Assembly (NCBI GenBank): GCA_040882845.1
Contig: JBBEAM010000015.1
Location: 1 to 64,000, forward strand
Reading direction: 5' to 3'
Source: JBBEAM01 sp040882845
GTDB lineage: Bacteria > Pseudomonadota > Alphaproteobacteria > Kiloniellales > DSM-21159
DNA length: 64,000 bases
Positions 12,388 to 21,731 of the stretch are shown here, piece after piece. Both the position numbers and the translations under genes were made by a program. The notes beneath the pieces were generated by a model, which worked only from the letters and a program-made list of their open reading frames with translations, did not search any database and was not told the DNA's origin. Numbering within the stretch: the stretch's first letter is position 1; each line of letters opens with the position of its first letter.

Positions 12388-13161
12388 TCAGGGCCGCACC
12401 GCCAGCTCCCGGTAGCGCGCGTAGAGGGCCTGGCAGGCCTCGAGCTCGCGGGCGTGATCGGAAAGGTCGATGCGCCGCTTCGCCGCCTCCTTCACCGGGT
12501 TCGGCAGATAGCTGGTGAAGGGGTTGCCGCCGCTGCGGGTGCGGTTGTTGCGCTCGAGCACCGCCTCGACCCGCGCCGCCTCCTCTGGACTTGCCCGGTA
12601 GGGCGCGAAGGCGGTGCCGAAGCGCGCGTTGATCTGCGCCAGGACGCCGGCCATGTCGCCGGTCGCCTCCGCGAAGGTCGCCACCACGAAGTCTCCGGCA
12701 TAGGGCAGGCAGCCGGCGTAGAAGCTGCGGTAGGCGGCCAGCGCGCCTGCGGCGTCGAGATGCGGGTCGTAGAGCAGCAGGGAACGCACCGCCGCCTCGG
12801 GCTCGCGGGTCAGCACCAGCGCCGGCACGCCGAGCTTCGCCGCCCGCATGATCTGCGCCGGAACGTGCAGGTGATGGGCGACATGAATCTTGCCCGGCTG
12901 CGAGACATAGACCGCGGCCGCCGCGTAGGAGGTGGCGCAGCGCATCGCCCCCTCGATCACCAGGGCGCTGTCGGCGCGCACCTCCAGCGTCCGCCACTTG
13001 GGCCCCGTCATCGCCAGATGCAGCGGATAGAACAGCCAGGGCAGGCCGCCGATCCGGCTTTTCAGGCGGAACCAGGCCCAGGCGGCGGCGCGGTGGCGCA
13101 GCCTGCTCAGGCGGCGGTGCAGGGATAGGGAGTGTGTTGGGGTGGGGCCGGCCGCGCTCAC
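12388..13161 (-). CDS. Sulfotransferase-like P-loop protein
   Basis: 257 residues, not confidently assigned. EGAMRCATSYA (about 70-80) resembles the 5'-phosphosulfate-binding loop of sulfotransferases, and LTREPEAAVRS (about 118-128) resembles the 3'-phosphate-binding R...S motif. The later region has basic residues typical of substrate clefts. It starts with GTG 13161, 7 bp after the ispG stop, so it appears to be the distal gene of the ispG unit. The likely activity is PAPS-dependent sulfation of an unknown acceptor; the first loop departs from the usual PRSGTT. Confidence 0.6.
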   Translation of the reverse strand: MSAAGPTPTHSLSLHRRLSRLRHRAAAWAWFRLKSRIGGLPWLFYPLHLAMTGPKWRTLEVRADSALVIEGAMRCATSYAAAAVYVSQPGKIHVAHHLHVPAQIMRAAKLGVPALVLTREPEAAVRSLLLYDPHLDAAGALAAYRSFYAGCLPYAGDFVVATFAEATGDMAGVLAQINARFGTAFAPYRASPEEAARVEAVLERNNRTRSGGNPFTSYLPNPVKEAAKRRIDLSDHARELEACQALYARYRELAVRP

Positions 13162-13168
13162 GGCCAGC

Positions 13169-14338
13169 CTACTCGGCCGCTTCTTCGGGAACCCGGCCCG
13201 CGGATTCGCTATCCTCCGCGGCTTTCTCGGCCTCGATCTCGGCGGCCTTGTCCTCGACCATGGCGACCAGATGATCGACGATATCGCTGTCCTTCAGACG
13301 GTGATCGGGCAAGCCCTTGACGTAGACCTGATGGGTGCCGCGCCCGCCGCCGGTGAAACCGATGTCGGTCATCAGCGCCTCGCCCGGGCCATTGACCACG
13401 CAGCCGATCACCGAAACCGTCATCGGCGTGGTGATGTGGGCGAGCCGTTTCTCCAGCACCTCGACCGTCTTGATCACGTCGAACTGCTGCCGCGCGCAGG
13501 AGGGGCAGGAGATCACGTTGACGCCGCGGTGGCGCAGGCCGAGCGACTTCAGGATGTCGAAGCCGGCGTGGATTTCCTCCACCGGGTCGGCGGAGAGCGA
13601 AACCCGGATGGTGTCGCCGATCCCGGCCCAGAGCAGCGCGCCCATGCCGATCGAGGACTTGATCGTGCCGCTGCGCAGACCGCCGGCCTCGGTGATCCCA
13701 AGATGCAGCGGATGGTCGCAGACCTCGGCGAGCTGCTGGTAGGCCGCGACCGCGAGGAAGACGTCCGAGGCCTTGACCGAGATCTTGAACTCGTGGAAGT
13801 CCTCGTCTTCGAGGTACTTGGCGTGGTTCAGCGCGCTCTCGACCATCGCCTCGGGACAGGGTTCGCCGTAGCGCTCCAGCAAATCCCGTTCCAGGGAGCC
13901 GGCGTTGACGCCGATGCGGATCGAGCAGCCGTTGTCGCGCGCCGCCTGCACCACCTCGCGCACCCGCTCGCGCTTGCCGATGTTGCCGGGGTTGATACGC
14001 AGGCAGGCGGCGCCGTTGGCCGCCGCCTCCAGGCCGCGTTTGTAGTGGAAATGGATGTCGGCGACGATCGGCACGGTCACTTCCGGCACGATCTCCTTCA
14101 AGGCGGCCGAGGAGGCCTCGTCGGGACAGGACACCCGCACGATATCCGCCCCCGCGACCTCGAGGTCCCGGATCTGCTCGATCGTCGCCTTGACGTCGCT
14201 GGTCAGGGTGTTGGTCATGGACTGCACGGTGATCGGCGCACCGCCGCCCACCGGCACCGCGCCGACGTGAATCCGCCGCGACATGCGGCGATGGACATCT
14301 CGATAGGGTCGCAGGCTCATCAGGAGGCTCGTTCCCAT
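13169..14338 (-). CDS. ispG: 4-hydroxy-3-methylbut-2-enyl diphosphate synthase (IspG/GcpE)
   Basis: 389 residues. IspG is the [4Fe-4S] enzyme converting MEcPP to HMBPP, the sixth enzymatic step after DXS in the MEP isoprenoid pathway. The N-terminal TIM-barrel block (ITVQSMTNTLTSDVKATIEQI...ADIVRVSCPD), the cluster ligands CPSC (in ISCPSCARQQFD) and the C-terminal GCVVNGPGEA with its third Cys are all visible. Alternative starts are ATG 14320 and ATG 14285; none has a strong ribosome-binding site. It lies between the rodZ-like gene and a sulfotransferase-like gene on the same strand. Confidence 0.95.
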   Translation of the reverse strand: MGTSLLMSLRPYRDVHRRMSRRIHVGAVPVGGGAPITVQSMTNTLTSDVKATIEQIRDLEVAGADIVRVSCPDEASSAALKEIVPEVTVPIVADIHFHYKRGLEAAANGAACLRINPGNIGKRERVREVVQAARDNGCSIRIGVNAGSLERDLLERYGEPCPEAMVESALNHAKYLEDEDFHEFKISVKASDVFLAVAAYQQLAEVCDHPLHLGITEAGGLRSGTIKSSIGMGALLWAGIGDTIRVSLSADPVEEIHAGFDILKSLGLRHRGVNVISCPSCARQQFDVIKTVEVLEKRLAHITTPMTVSVIGCVVNGPGEALMTDIGFTGGGRGTHQVYVKGLPDHRLKDSDIVDHLVAMVEDKAAEIEAEKAAEDSESAGRVPEEAAE

Positions 14339-14423
14339 CCCGCCGGCGCGCTTTGCCCGGCGGGCTCTCTCCGCTAAATGACCGTCCGGCGGCGCGACTT
14401 CAAGCGCGCGCTCCGCGCCGCCC

Positions 14424-15599
14424 TTATTCCGCGTTCTGTTCGCCGACCGCCGTGCCGCTGCTCAGGCGCTGCGGATCGAGGACGACGTTGCGCCGCACAA
14501 CGCCGATCGGCCCGAGGGTCGGCGCGACCTGGCCATCGACGACGATCTCCAGTCCCCCAGCATTGCCGGTCAGCATGCTCAGCCCGGCTTGATCGGGCAC
14601 CCGGTAGACGTCTCCCGAACGCAGCACCTCGGTCAGGATCAGCTGATCCTCGGCGTCGCGCACCTGAACCCAGGCGTCCTGCTTGGCGCGCACCTCGATC
14701 CGCACCGTGCCGTCTTCCTCTCCGAAGACCCGGCCGGTCGGGGCGCTGGCCAGCTGGTCGCTCTGCGGCGCCGCGGGGATGCCCGATGCGGCCTCCTCCC
14801 CGGCGGGCTGCTGTTGCGTCTCAGGCTCGGCGGCGGCCGCTTCCGGCGCCTCGGTGGTCTGCGCTACGGAGGGCGCAACGGTTGTGTCCGGGAGCTGAGG
14901 GGCGCCCTGGGTTCCATCCTGGGCTTCGCTCTGCCCGGCTTCGCCCAGCGGCGGCAGCTGCTCGGTTTCCACCGCCGGGTCCGGCGGCAGGGTTTCCACG
15001 GCGGCGCTGTCCTGCGGGGCTTCCGCTAGGGGCGTATCGGCTTGAGATGTTTCGGTCTGGGGCGCCGCGCTCGGCTGCTGCGGCGCTGAGCCGGATGCGG
15101 CCTGCTCTGAGGCGAGCTGACTTTCATCCGGCGGGCTGCCCGAGAACAGCTCGACGAGGCTCCGGTCGTTCTGGGACAGCACGTACCAGCCGCCGTAGGC
15201 GAGGCCGACGAGCAGAAGGGAGATCAGGACGATCGCACCGCCGGGAATCTTGCCCTCCGGCTTGGGCACCGGAAAGACCAGCTGGGTCCGGCGCTCCAAC
15301 CCCTCGACCTCGGCCTTGAAGCGCCGCACGATCTCCGGGGCGTCCAGACCCAGGTAGTCGGCGTAGGTGCGCACGAAGCCGACGGCGTAGGTGGCGCCCG
15401 GCAGAGCGTCGAAACGCCCCTCCTCGATCGCCAGCAGGTAGATATAACGAATCCGCAAACTATCGGATACGGATCGAAGATCCTGGCCATAGTCCTCGCG
15501 GGCGCGCAACAGCACCTCGGAGACGCTTTCGCGGGGTTCGCCAAGCTGTCCCAGCGTTTCGTCGTCAGGACTGTCGGCTTTGTCTTCGTGCCGTTCCAA
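14424..15599 (-). CDS. RodZ-like helix-turn-helix membrane protein (DUF4115)
   Basis: 391 residues. An N-terminal HTH_25-type domain (LLRAREDYGQDLRSVSDSLRIRYIYLLAIEEGRFDALPG, about 28-70; GFVRTYADYLGLD), one transmembrane segment at about 118-142 (GAIVLISLLLVGLAYGGWYVL), a long Pro/Gln/Ala/Glu-rich periplasmic linker, and a C-terminal DUF4115 beta domain (VRIEVRAKQDAWVQVRDAEDQLIL). This is the architecture of RodZ, which links MreB to the elongation machinery. The start appears to be TTG 15599 with a weak upstream AAGG. It precedes ispG, the same order as in many proteobacteria. Confidence 0.85.
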   Translation of the reverse strand: MERHEDKADSPDDETLGQLGEPRESVSEVLLRAREDYGQDLRSVSDSLRIRYIYLLAIEEGRFDALPGATYAVGFVRTYADYLGLDAPEIVRRFKAEVEGLERRTQLVFPVPKPEGKIPGGAIVLISLLLVGLAYGGWYVLSQNDRSLVELFSGSPPDESQLASEQAASGSAPQQPSAAPQTETSQADTPLAEAPQDSAAVETLPPDPAVETEQLPPLGEAGQSEAQDGTQGAPQLPDTTVAPSVAQTTEAPEAAAAEPETQQQPAGEEAASGIPAAPQSDQLASAPTGRVFGEEDGTVRIEVRAKQDAWVQVRDAEDQLILTEVLRSGDVYRVPDQAGLSMLTGNAGGLEIVVDGQVAPTLGPIGVVRRNVVLDPQRLSSGTAVGEQNAE

Positions 15600-15707
15600 G
15601 AAGATTGCCTTTATGTGGGCCGGGCTATCCTCCGCCGCAGGAGGCGGACAGCGGACATCCCAGAGCTGTTCGATCTTTTAGCAAAGTGTGCAGCGCCGCA
15701 GCAAATG

Positions 15708-17999
15708 CTAGATGGCGATGCCGCGATCCAGCGCATAGCCGCGCAACCGTTCGCGCAGGCTGTGACCGGCGCTGCCTTCCAGACCTTCCATATAGGCCGT
15801 CAACGCCGGCAGGTCGAGCGAACACAGCATGGTCTTGACCGGGCCGATGCCTGACATCGGCATGGAAAGACTGCGAAAACCGCAGCCAAGCAGGGCCATG
15901 GCATCCAGCGGATGGGCCGCCATCTCGCCGCAGATCGACAAGGGGACCCCGGCCGCGTCGGCGCTGCGTGTCAGGCTGCGGAAGAAATTCAGCACCGGTG
16001 GCGAAAGCGCGTCGTAGCGCCGTGCCAGGCGCGGGTTGCCGCGGTCGCTGGCGAAGAGGAACTGCACCAGGTCGTTGCTGCCGACCGAGAGGAAATCGAC
16101 CTCGCGCAGCAGCGCCGGAAGCTGCCAGGCCAGGGCGGGGACTTCCAGCATGGCTCCGACCTTGAGATCGCTGGGGGCTTCGCGCCCGGCCGCGCGGCCG
16201 TGTGCCAGCTCCTGCGCCAGGATGCGCCGGGCCGCGGTGAATTCCGCGACCTCGGCGACCATCGGAAACATCACCCGCAGCTCGCGCCCGGCCGCCGCGC
16301 CGATCAGGGCGCGCAGCTGCTGGCGCAGCATCGCCGGGCGGTCGAGGCCGATGCGGATCGCCCGCCAGCCCATCGCCGGATTGTCGTCCTCGCCGCCGCT
16401 CCAGTAGGGCAGCGCCTTGTCGCCGCCGACATCGAGGGTACGGAAGGTGGTCGGCAGCCCCGCCGCGATCTCGTAGACCCGCGCGTAGAAGCCGCGCTGC
16501 ACGGCGACGTCGGGAAAGGCCTCGCGGACCATGAAGGGCACCTCGGTACGGAACAGCCCGATGCCCTCGGCGCCGGAGCTGGGCAGCTGGGAGACATCGA
16601 TCAGCAGCCCGGCGTTCATCATCAGCGAGATCCGGGTGCCGTCGCGGGTGCGCGGTTCCTGGTCCCTGCTCGCCGCCTGGGCCGCCTTGCGCGCCTCGCG
16701 CGCTTCCAGGGCTTCGCTGAAGCTGGCCCGCACGCCCTGGCGCGGCCTCAGGAAGACCTGCCCGTTCTCGGCGTCGGCGATCATGAAGTCGCCGGGGCGC
16801 ACCTCCGACAGCAGATCCTTGCAGCGCCCGACCATCGGCACGCCGAGCGCCCGGGCGACGATGGCGACATGCGCCGTCGGCGCCCCCTCTTCCAGCACCA
16901 CCGCGCGCAGCCTGGAGCGGTCGTAGTCGAGCAAGTCGGCCGGGCCGAGACTGCGCGCGACCAGCACCATGTCGTCGGGCAGATCGTCCTCCTGGGCGGT
17001 GCCCTTGGCGCCGAGCAGCTGCTGCAACAGGCGGTTGCCGAGGTCCTCGAGATCGGCATAGCGCTCGCGGATGTAGGGGTCCTTGACCTTGGCCATGCGG
17101 CTGCGGGTGTCGGTCTGGATCTTCTGCACCGCGGCCTCCGCGGTCAGGCCGTCGCGCACCGCCTCCTCGATGCGCGCCAGCCAGCCGCGGTCCTTGGCGA
17201 ACATGCGGTAGGTTTCCAGAATGTCCTGATGTTCGCCGGCGCCGCCCAGATCCTGCTTCTCGATCAGGTGTTCGAGACGTCCGAGCATCTCGTCGAGCGC
17301 CGTCTCCAGGCGCAGCACCTCCGCGCCGGGATCCTCGGCCACCACCTGGGAGATGACGATGCCGCGATGGTGCGGCACGGCATAGCCCATGCCGATGCCG
17401 TCGTTGAGGGTGATGCCCGAGAGACGGGCCGGGACGACGCTGGCACCCTCGCTGTGGCGGGTCTCGTCCTCGGTCAGGATGCCGGCGCTGACGATCAGCT
17501 CGGAGAGCACCATGGCCACGGTCTCCAGGGCCTCGACCTCTTCCTCGCCGTAGCTGCGCGCGGTGACGTTCTGCACCACCAGCACGCCCTGTACCCGGTT
17601 GTCGCGCAGCAGCGGCACGCCGAGCAGGGAGTGATAGATCTCCTCGCCGGTTTCCGGGCGGTAGGCGAACTCGGGATGGCTCTGGGCGTCGGCCAGCGCG
17701 ACCGGCCGGGCGCGCAGAGCGATATGGCCGACCAGGCCCTCGCCGAGACGCAGCCGGGTGCGGTGCACGGCTTCCGGCTTCAGGCCCTTGGAGGCATAAA
17801 GTTCCAGCACCTCGCCGGCGCGCATCAGATAGACCGAGCAGACCTCGGCCACCATGTCGCTGGCGATCATCGCCACGACCTGATCGAGACGCACCTGGGT
17901 GGTGCTCTCGGCCTTCATCAGGTCGCGGAGTTCGCGCAGCAGGCGCCGCGATCCGCTCCACTCATGAACCGAATGGCGGTTCACGGCTGAGTCTCCCAT
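15708..17999 (-). CDS. ptsP: Phosphoenolpyruvate-protein phosphotransferase PtsP (GAF-EI, nitrogen PTS)
   Basis: 763 residues. An N-terminal GAF domain (about 20-170, VRLDQVVAMIASDMVAEVCSVYLM...GVPLLRDNRVQGVLVVQN) is fused to a full Enzyme I: the phosphohistidine domain with active His in APTAHVAIVARALGVP, and the C-terminal PEP-binding TIM barrel with GLFRTEVPFM, SVGSNDLVQF and the catalytic Cys in ICGEMAAH. It phosphorylates NPr with PEP in the nitrogen-related PTS. In the wider gene order it follows lysC on the same strand, as in many alphaproteobacteria. Confidence 0.95.
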   Translation of the reverse strand: MGDSAVNRHSVHEWSGSRRLLRELRDLMKAESTTQVRLDQVVAMIASDMVAEVCSVYLMRAGEVLELYASKGLKPEAVHRTRLRLGEGLVGHIALRARPVALADAQSHPEFAYRPETGEEIYHSLLGVPLLRDNRVQGVLVVQNVTARSYGEEEVEALETVAMVLSELIVSAGILTEDETRHSEGASVVPARLSGITLNDGIGMGYAVPHHRGIVISQVVAEDPGAEVLRLETALDEMLGRLEHLIEKQDLGGAGEHQDILETYRMFAKDRGWLARIEEAVRDGLTAEAAVQKIQTDTRSRMAKVKDPYIRERYADLEDLGNRLLQQLLGAKGTAQEDDLPDDMVLVARSLGPADLLDYDRSRLRAVVLEEGAPTAHVAIVARALGVPMVGRCKDLLSEVRPGDFMIADAENGQVFLRPRQGVRASFSEALEAREARKAAQAASRDQEPRTRDGTRISLMMNAGLLIDVSQLPSSGAEGIGLFRTEVPFMVREAFPDVAVQRGFYARVYEIAAGLPTTFRTLDVGGDKALPYWSGGEDDNPAMGWRAIRIGLDRPAMLRQQLRALIGAAAGRELRVMFPMVAEVAEFTAARRILAQELAHGRAAGREAPSDLKVGAMLEVPALAWQLPALLREVDFLSVGSNDLVQFLFASDRGNPRLARRYDALSPPVLNFFRSLTRSADAAGVPLSICGEMAAHPLDAMALLGCGFRSLSMPMSGIGPVKTMLCSLDLPALTAYMEGLEGSAGHSLRERLRGYALDRGIAI

Positions 18000-18053
18000 C
18001 TGCGGCCCATGAGTGTGTCGGGCCAGTTTGCAAAGCGGCCCGCGCGCATCGGC

Positions 18054-19277
18054 CTAAGCCGCGTCGAGCCCGTAGGCGCTGTGCAGCGATCGCAGCGCCA
18101 ACTCGGTGTACTCCTCGGCCACAAGGACAGAGACCTTGATTTCCGAGGTCGAGATCACCTGGATGTTGATGCCCTTGTCGGCGAGGGTCTGAAACATCCG
18201 CTGAGCGACACCTGCGTGGCTGCGCATGCCCATGCCGATCACCGAGATCTTGACCACGTTGGCGTCGGAGACCAGCTCGGCGAAGCCGATGTCGCCGCGC
18301 GCCGCCTCCAGCGCCGCGACGGCGCGCTCGAGTTCGCCCTTGGGCACGGTGAAGGTCATGTCGGTGCGGTCGGTGCCGATCGAATTGCTCTGGACGATCA
18401 TGTCGACGTTGATCGCCGCGCCCGATAGCGGCCCGAAGACCTTGGAGGCCACGCCCGGCTGATCGGGCACCCCGAGCAGGGTGACCTTGGCTTCATCCCG
18501 GCTGTAGGTGACACCGCTTACGATTGCCTGTTCCACGATTTCATCCTCGTCCACGACCAGCGTTCCGGGGCTATCCTCGAAGCTGGAGAGCACCTGCACC
18601 CGGACGCGATGCTTCATCGCCATCTCGACGGAGCGGGTCTGCAGCACCTTGGCGCCCTGGGACGCCATTTCGAGCATCTCTTCGTAGGTGATCTTAGAGA
18701 GTTTGCGCGCCTTGGTCACGATGCGGGGGTCGCTGGTATAGACCCCATCGACATCGGTGTAGATATCGCAGCGCTCGGCACCGAGCGCCGCCGCCAGCGC
18801 CACCGCCGAGGTATCCGAGCCGCCGCGACCCAGGGTGGTGATCCGGTTGCGCTCGGGCTCCAGGCCCTGGAAACCGGCGACCACGGCGACCTGCCCCTCG
18901 CCGAAGCGGCGCTCCAGGTCGGCGACCTCGATGCGCTCGATCCGGGCCGAGCCGTGAGCGGCGTTGGTGACGATGGGAATCTGCCAGCCCTGCCAGGAGC
19001 GCGCGGCGATGCCGCGGGCCTGCAGCACGATGGCGAGCAGTCCGGCAGTGACGTTCTCCCCGGAGGAGATCACCGCGTCGTACTCCCGCAGGTCGGTGAT
19101 TTGCGCCGCCTGGCGGGTATAGTCCACGAGCTGGTTGGTAACCCCGGCCATGGCCGAAACCACCACGGCAACCTCATGGCCCTGCTCGACCTCGCGCGCG
19201 ACCCGCTCGGCGACCTTCCGGATGCGCTCCAGGTCGGCCACCGAGGTGCCTCCGAACTTCATGACGATGCGCGCCAT
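18054..19277 (-). CDS. lysC: Aspartate kinase
   Basis: 407 residues; phosphorylates aspartate at the entry to lysine, methionine and threonine synthesis. The N-terminal kinase domain begins MARIVMKFGGTSVADLERI with the KFGGTS signature; GRGGSDTSAVALAAALGAERCDIYTDVDGV completes the active site. Two C-terminal ACT domains (about 265-400; LLGVPDQPGVASKVF and VISVIG-type block KISVIGMGMRSHAG) indicate allosteric control by end products. The length fits the monofunctional enzyme. Divergent from ubiG. Confidence 0.97.
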   Translation of the reverse strand: MARIVMKFGGTSVADLERIRKVAERVAREVEQGHEVAVVVSAMAGVTNQLVDYTRQAAQITDLREYDAVISSGENVTAGLLAIVLQARGIAARSWQGWQIPIVTNAAHGSARIERIEVADLERRFGEGQVAVVAGFQGLEPERNRITTLGRGGSDTSAVALAAALGAERCDIYTDVDGVYTSDPRIVTKARKLSKITYEEMLEMASQGAKVLQTRSVEMAMKHRVRVQVLSSFEDSPGTLVVDEDEIVEQAIVSGVTYSRDEAKVTLLGVPDQPGVASKVFGPLSGAAINVDMIVQSNSIGTDRTDMTFTVPKGELERAVAALEAARGDIGFAELVSDANVVKISVIGMGMRSHAGVAQRMFQTLADKGINIQVISTSEIKVSVLVAEEYTELALRSLHSAYGLDAA

Positions 19278-19410
19278 GGGCTTGCGATCCCGGTTTGGAA
19301 ATGGGTTAAAAACGCCGCGCCAACGCCTTGCCGCGCCAGCGCGCGCTATCCATACTCAACCCCCAGGGACGACGCAAGCAGCGGCCCTTTATTTCACAGG
19401 AGAATCATTC

Positions 19411-20178
19411 ATGGGCGCGAAACCGCGCGCAGCCGGACCGCCGGACTCCAGCATCGACCCAGCCGAGGTGGCGAAGTTCTCCGCCAAGGCCGCCGCATGG
19501 TGGGATCCTCAGGGCGAGTTCCGGCCGCTGCACAGGCTCAATCCGCTGCGCCTGGAGTTCATCCGCGACCGCCTCGCCGCGCGGCATGACCGAGACCCGC
19601 TGGGCCCGCGTCCGCTGGCCGGGCTGCGGATCGCCGATGTCGGCTGTGGCGGCGGGCTGCTGTGCGAACCGCTGACCCGTCTCGGGGCCGCGGTGACCGG
19701 CATCGACGCCTCCGAAGAGAACATCGCCGTCGCCGCCGTGCATGCCGAGGAAAGCGGGCTGGAGATCGACTACCGCAGCATCGGCGCCGAGGCGCTGCTG
19801 GCCGAGGGCGCCGTCTTCGATGCGGTGGTGTCTATGGAGGTGGTCGAACACGTCGCCGACGTCGAGGGCTTTCTCGCCGCCTGCGCCGGGCTGGTCGCGC
19901 CTGGCGGCGCCTTGGCTTTGGCGACGCTCAACCGCACGCCGAAATCCTTCGCGCTGGCCATCGTCGGCGCCGAGTATCTGCTGCGCTGGCTGCCGCGCGG
20001 CACCCATGACTGGAGGAAGTTTCTCAAACCCTCCGAGATCGCCGCGGTGCTGCGCCGCGAAGGCTTGGAGCTGTCAGAACTGACCGGCGTCGCATACAAC
20101 CCCTTGAACGATTCCTGGCGGCTGGCGCCGGAGGATCTGGGGGTCAATTATATGCTGCTGGCGGAGAAGGTCGGGTAA
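19411..20178 (+). CDS. ubiG: Ubiquinone biosynthesis O-methyltransferase UbiG
   Basis: 255 residues; carries out both SAM-dependent O-methylations of ubiquinone synthesis. Features: FSAKAAAWWDPQGEFRPLHRLNPLRLEFI (UbiG-specific substrate region), SAM motif I IADVGCGGGLLCEPLTRLGA, and VVSMEVVEHVADVEGFL. ATG 19411 has AGGAG 8 nt upstream; the frame is open further upstream but that stretch is antisense to lysC. It converges with the XRE gene. Confidence 0.96.
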   Translation: MGAKPRAAGPPDSSIDPAEVAKFSAKAAAWWDPQGEFRPLHRLNPLRLEFIRDRLAARHDRDPLGPRPLAGLRIADVGCGGGLLCEPLTRLGAAVTGIDASEENIAVAAVHAEESGLEIDYRSIGAEALLAEGAVFDAVVSMEVVEHVADVEGFLAACAGLVAPGGALALATLNRTPKSFALAIVGAEYLLRWLPRGTHDWRKFLKPSEIAAVLRREGLELSELTGVAYNPLNDSWRLAPEDLGVNYMLLAEKVG

Positions 20179-20197
20179 GCCTCCGCCAGAGGGACTT

Positions 20198-20569
20198 TCA
20201 AGACCCGCGCGCCTCCGCCCCGCTGCCGCGCACACAGGCGGTGATCAGGTTGAGGATCGAGTTGCGCAGGCTCTCGTCGGGAATGCTCTCGATCAGCCGC
20301 GCGCGCTCGATGGCCCGGCGCGGGAGAATGTTCTCATCGTCGTCGGTACCGTTCTCGAGCCCCTCGAAAAAGTACGCCGTGGACACATCCAGAACCTTCG
20401 AGATGTCCCAGAGCCGGCTGGCACCAATGCGGTTGTTGCCCTTTTCGTACTTCTGCACCTGTTGAAAACTGATGCCCAGGGCATTGCCCAGGGCAGTCTG
20501 ACTCATGCCCTTGATGGCTCTGGCTTCCCGCACGCGTTTGCCGACATGAACATCCACTGGATGAGGCAT
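20198..20569 (-). CDS. XRE-family transcriptional regulator (PraR-like)
   Basis: 123 residues. HTH_3 domain at about 9-65: VGKRVREARAIKGMSQTALGNALGISFQQVQKYEKGNNRIGASRLW. The block VGKRVREAR...GISFQQVQKYEKG.NRIGASRL is characteristic of the alphaproteobacterial PraR/SinR-like regulators, whose members control surface attachment and biofilm traits in rhizobia; that role is only an analogy here. The C-terminus (IESIPDESLRNSILNLI) is short and helical. Its upstream region is AT-rich and shared with the divergent LysR-headed gene. Confidence 0.85.
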   Translation of the reverse strand: MPHPVDVHVGKRVREARAIKGMSQTALGNALGISFQQVQKYEKGNNRIGASRLWDISKVLDVSTAYFFEGLENGTDDDENILPRRAIERARLIESIPDESLRNSILNLITACVRGSGAEARGS

Positions 20570-20679
20570 TTTTTAATCTCTCCCAAAAATAGAGTGGCTC
20601 ATAAGCTTCCACTAGATTGAGTTGAATATTTCGGGAGTGAGGTCAATTGTCAGAATAATCGCAAAAATAGATCATCCTC

Positions 20680-20732
20680 TTTACATTGACGGAAAATTAA
20701 TTTACCCATGATGTTACAAAAATTTACCCGTG
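20680..20732 (+). promoter_or_regulatory. Three phased TTTAC direct repeats upstream of the LysR-type gene
   Basis: TTTACAT (20680-20686), TTTACCCATG (20701-20710) and TTTACCCGTG (20723-20732) recur every 21-22 bp, i.e. about two helical turns, in an AT-rich stretch just upstream of the regulator gene. Such spacing places every copy on one face of the helix, as for a cooperative operator. A similar element precedes the next gene (21732-21748). Confidence 0.5.
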
Positions 20733-20757
20733 CTCGGCGGGCACCTCCCCCTATGGG

Positions 20758-21684
20758 ATGAGGTGCCGGGCGCCGGAGCCGCAGAGAGCTTGGCATGCCG
20801 TGACGCTTCAGCCCAGACACGCCGTCCTCTACGAGATGATGCGCTCCTTCGTCACCTTGGCGCACACGCTCAATCTCTCCGAGACCGTCAGCCTGCTGGG
20901 CGTCACGCGGCAGACCGTGCGCCGGCACATCAGAACCCTCGAGGAGATCAAAGGCAAGCCGCTGTTCGAGGTCCGCCGCCGCAGCTACGCGCTGACCGCG
21001 AGCGGCGAGGAATCCCTGGCCGAAGCCGAACGCATTCTGGAGCGCAGCGAAGCCTGGCTGGCCGGTCACTACGTGCGCGAGAGCACGGGCGAGAACGCTC
21101 TCGCCCATGCGGTCTACAGCGACAACCGCGGCCACGACTTCCATGCCCAGCAGCACCCCATCAGCCGCCTCTGGGCCGACGCGCCGCCGCTGCTGCAGAA
21201 GGGTTTTCTCGCCTGGGCGGCATCGCGCTTTCAGATCGAGACGCCGGAGATGGCGCCGATCCGACCCTATCTTCTGCTCTACCGGCAAATCCTCGAGGAT
21301 TGGATCTGCGTCAGCATCGGCGAGAAGTCCTCCTACGCCACCTGGTTCGCCTGGACCGAGGTCAAAAGCGCCATCGGGCGCAACGTTTCGGACTCGCCGA
21401 CGCAACCCGAAATCAAGCGTTTCGTGGCCAATGCCTATACCCAGATCATCAACGAGGGCGGCGCCCGGCTGGACCATATCTATGCCCAAACCCCTCACGC
21501 CAAGGGCGGCAAGCCGACTCCGGTGAGCTATCAGCGCCTGCTGCTGGGCTGCGCCTTTCCCGATGGTTCGCCGGTCCTGGCCTCCCTGGTCGCGCGGACC
21601 TATACCATTGATATCCCTGGACTGGATCCGGAGAAAGTGCTTCTGATGCCGAGCCGGAGCCTGATGGATTTCGACATCCCCTAG
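20758..21684 (+). CDS. Regulator with LysR-type HTH and an unrecognised C-terminal domain
   Basis: 308 residues. Residues about 22-95 are a LysR-type winged HTH (FVTLAHTLNLSETVSLLGVTRQTVRRHIRTLEEIKGKPLFE...YALTASGE). The remaining 200 residues do not show the usual LysR effector-binding folds; they are rich in Trp/Tyr (WICVSIGEKSSYATWFAWTEVKSAIG) and end with ...VLLMPSRSLMDFDIP. The start is uncertain: ATG 20758 is used; GTG 20800 is possible and both have weak ribosome-binding sites. Phased TTTACCC repeats stand in its promoter, and a related inverted repeat precedes the next gene, so I infer that it controls itself and its neighbour. Confidence 0.7.
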   Translation: MRCRAPEPQRAWHAVTLQPRHAVLYEMMRSFVTLAHTLNLSETVSLLGVTRQTVRRHIRTLEEIKGKPLFEVRRRSYALTASGEESLAEAERILERSEAWLAGHYVRESTGENALAHAVYSDNRGHDFHAQQHPISRLWADAPPLLQKGFLAWAASRFQIETPEMAPIRPYLLLYRQILEDWICVSIGEKSSYATWFAWTEVKSAIGRNVSDSPTQPEIKRFVANAYTQIINEGGARLDHIYAQTPHAKGGKPTPVSYQRLLLGCAFPDGSPVLASLVARTYTIDIPGLDPEKVLLMPSRSLMDFDIP

Positions 21685-21731
21685 TTTAGCTTCCGTGACG
21701 CCTCCTACCCCATAACGAGAGACCCCTGGTC

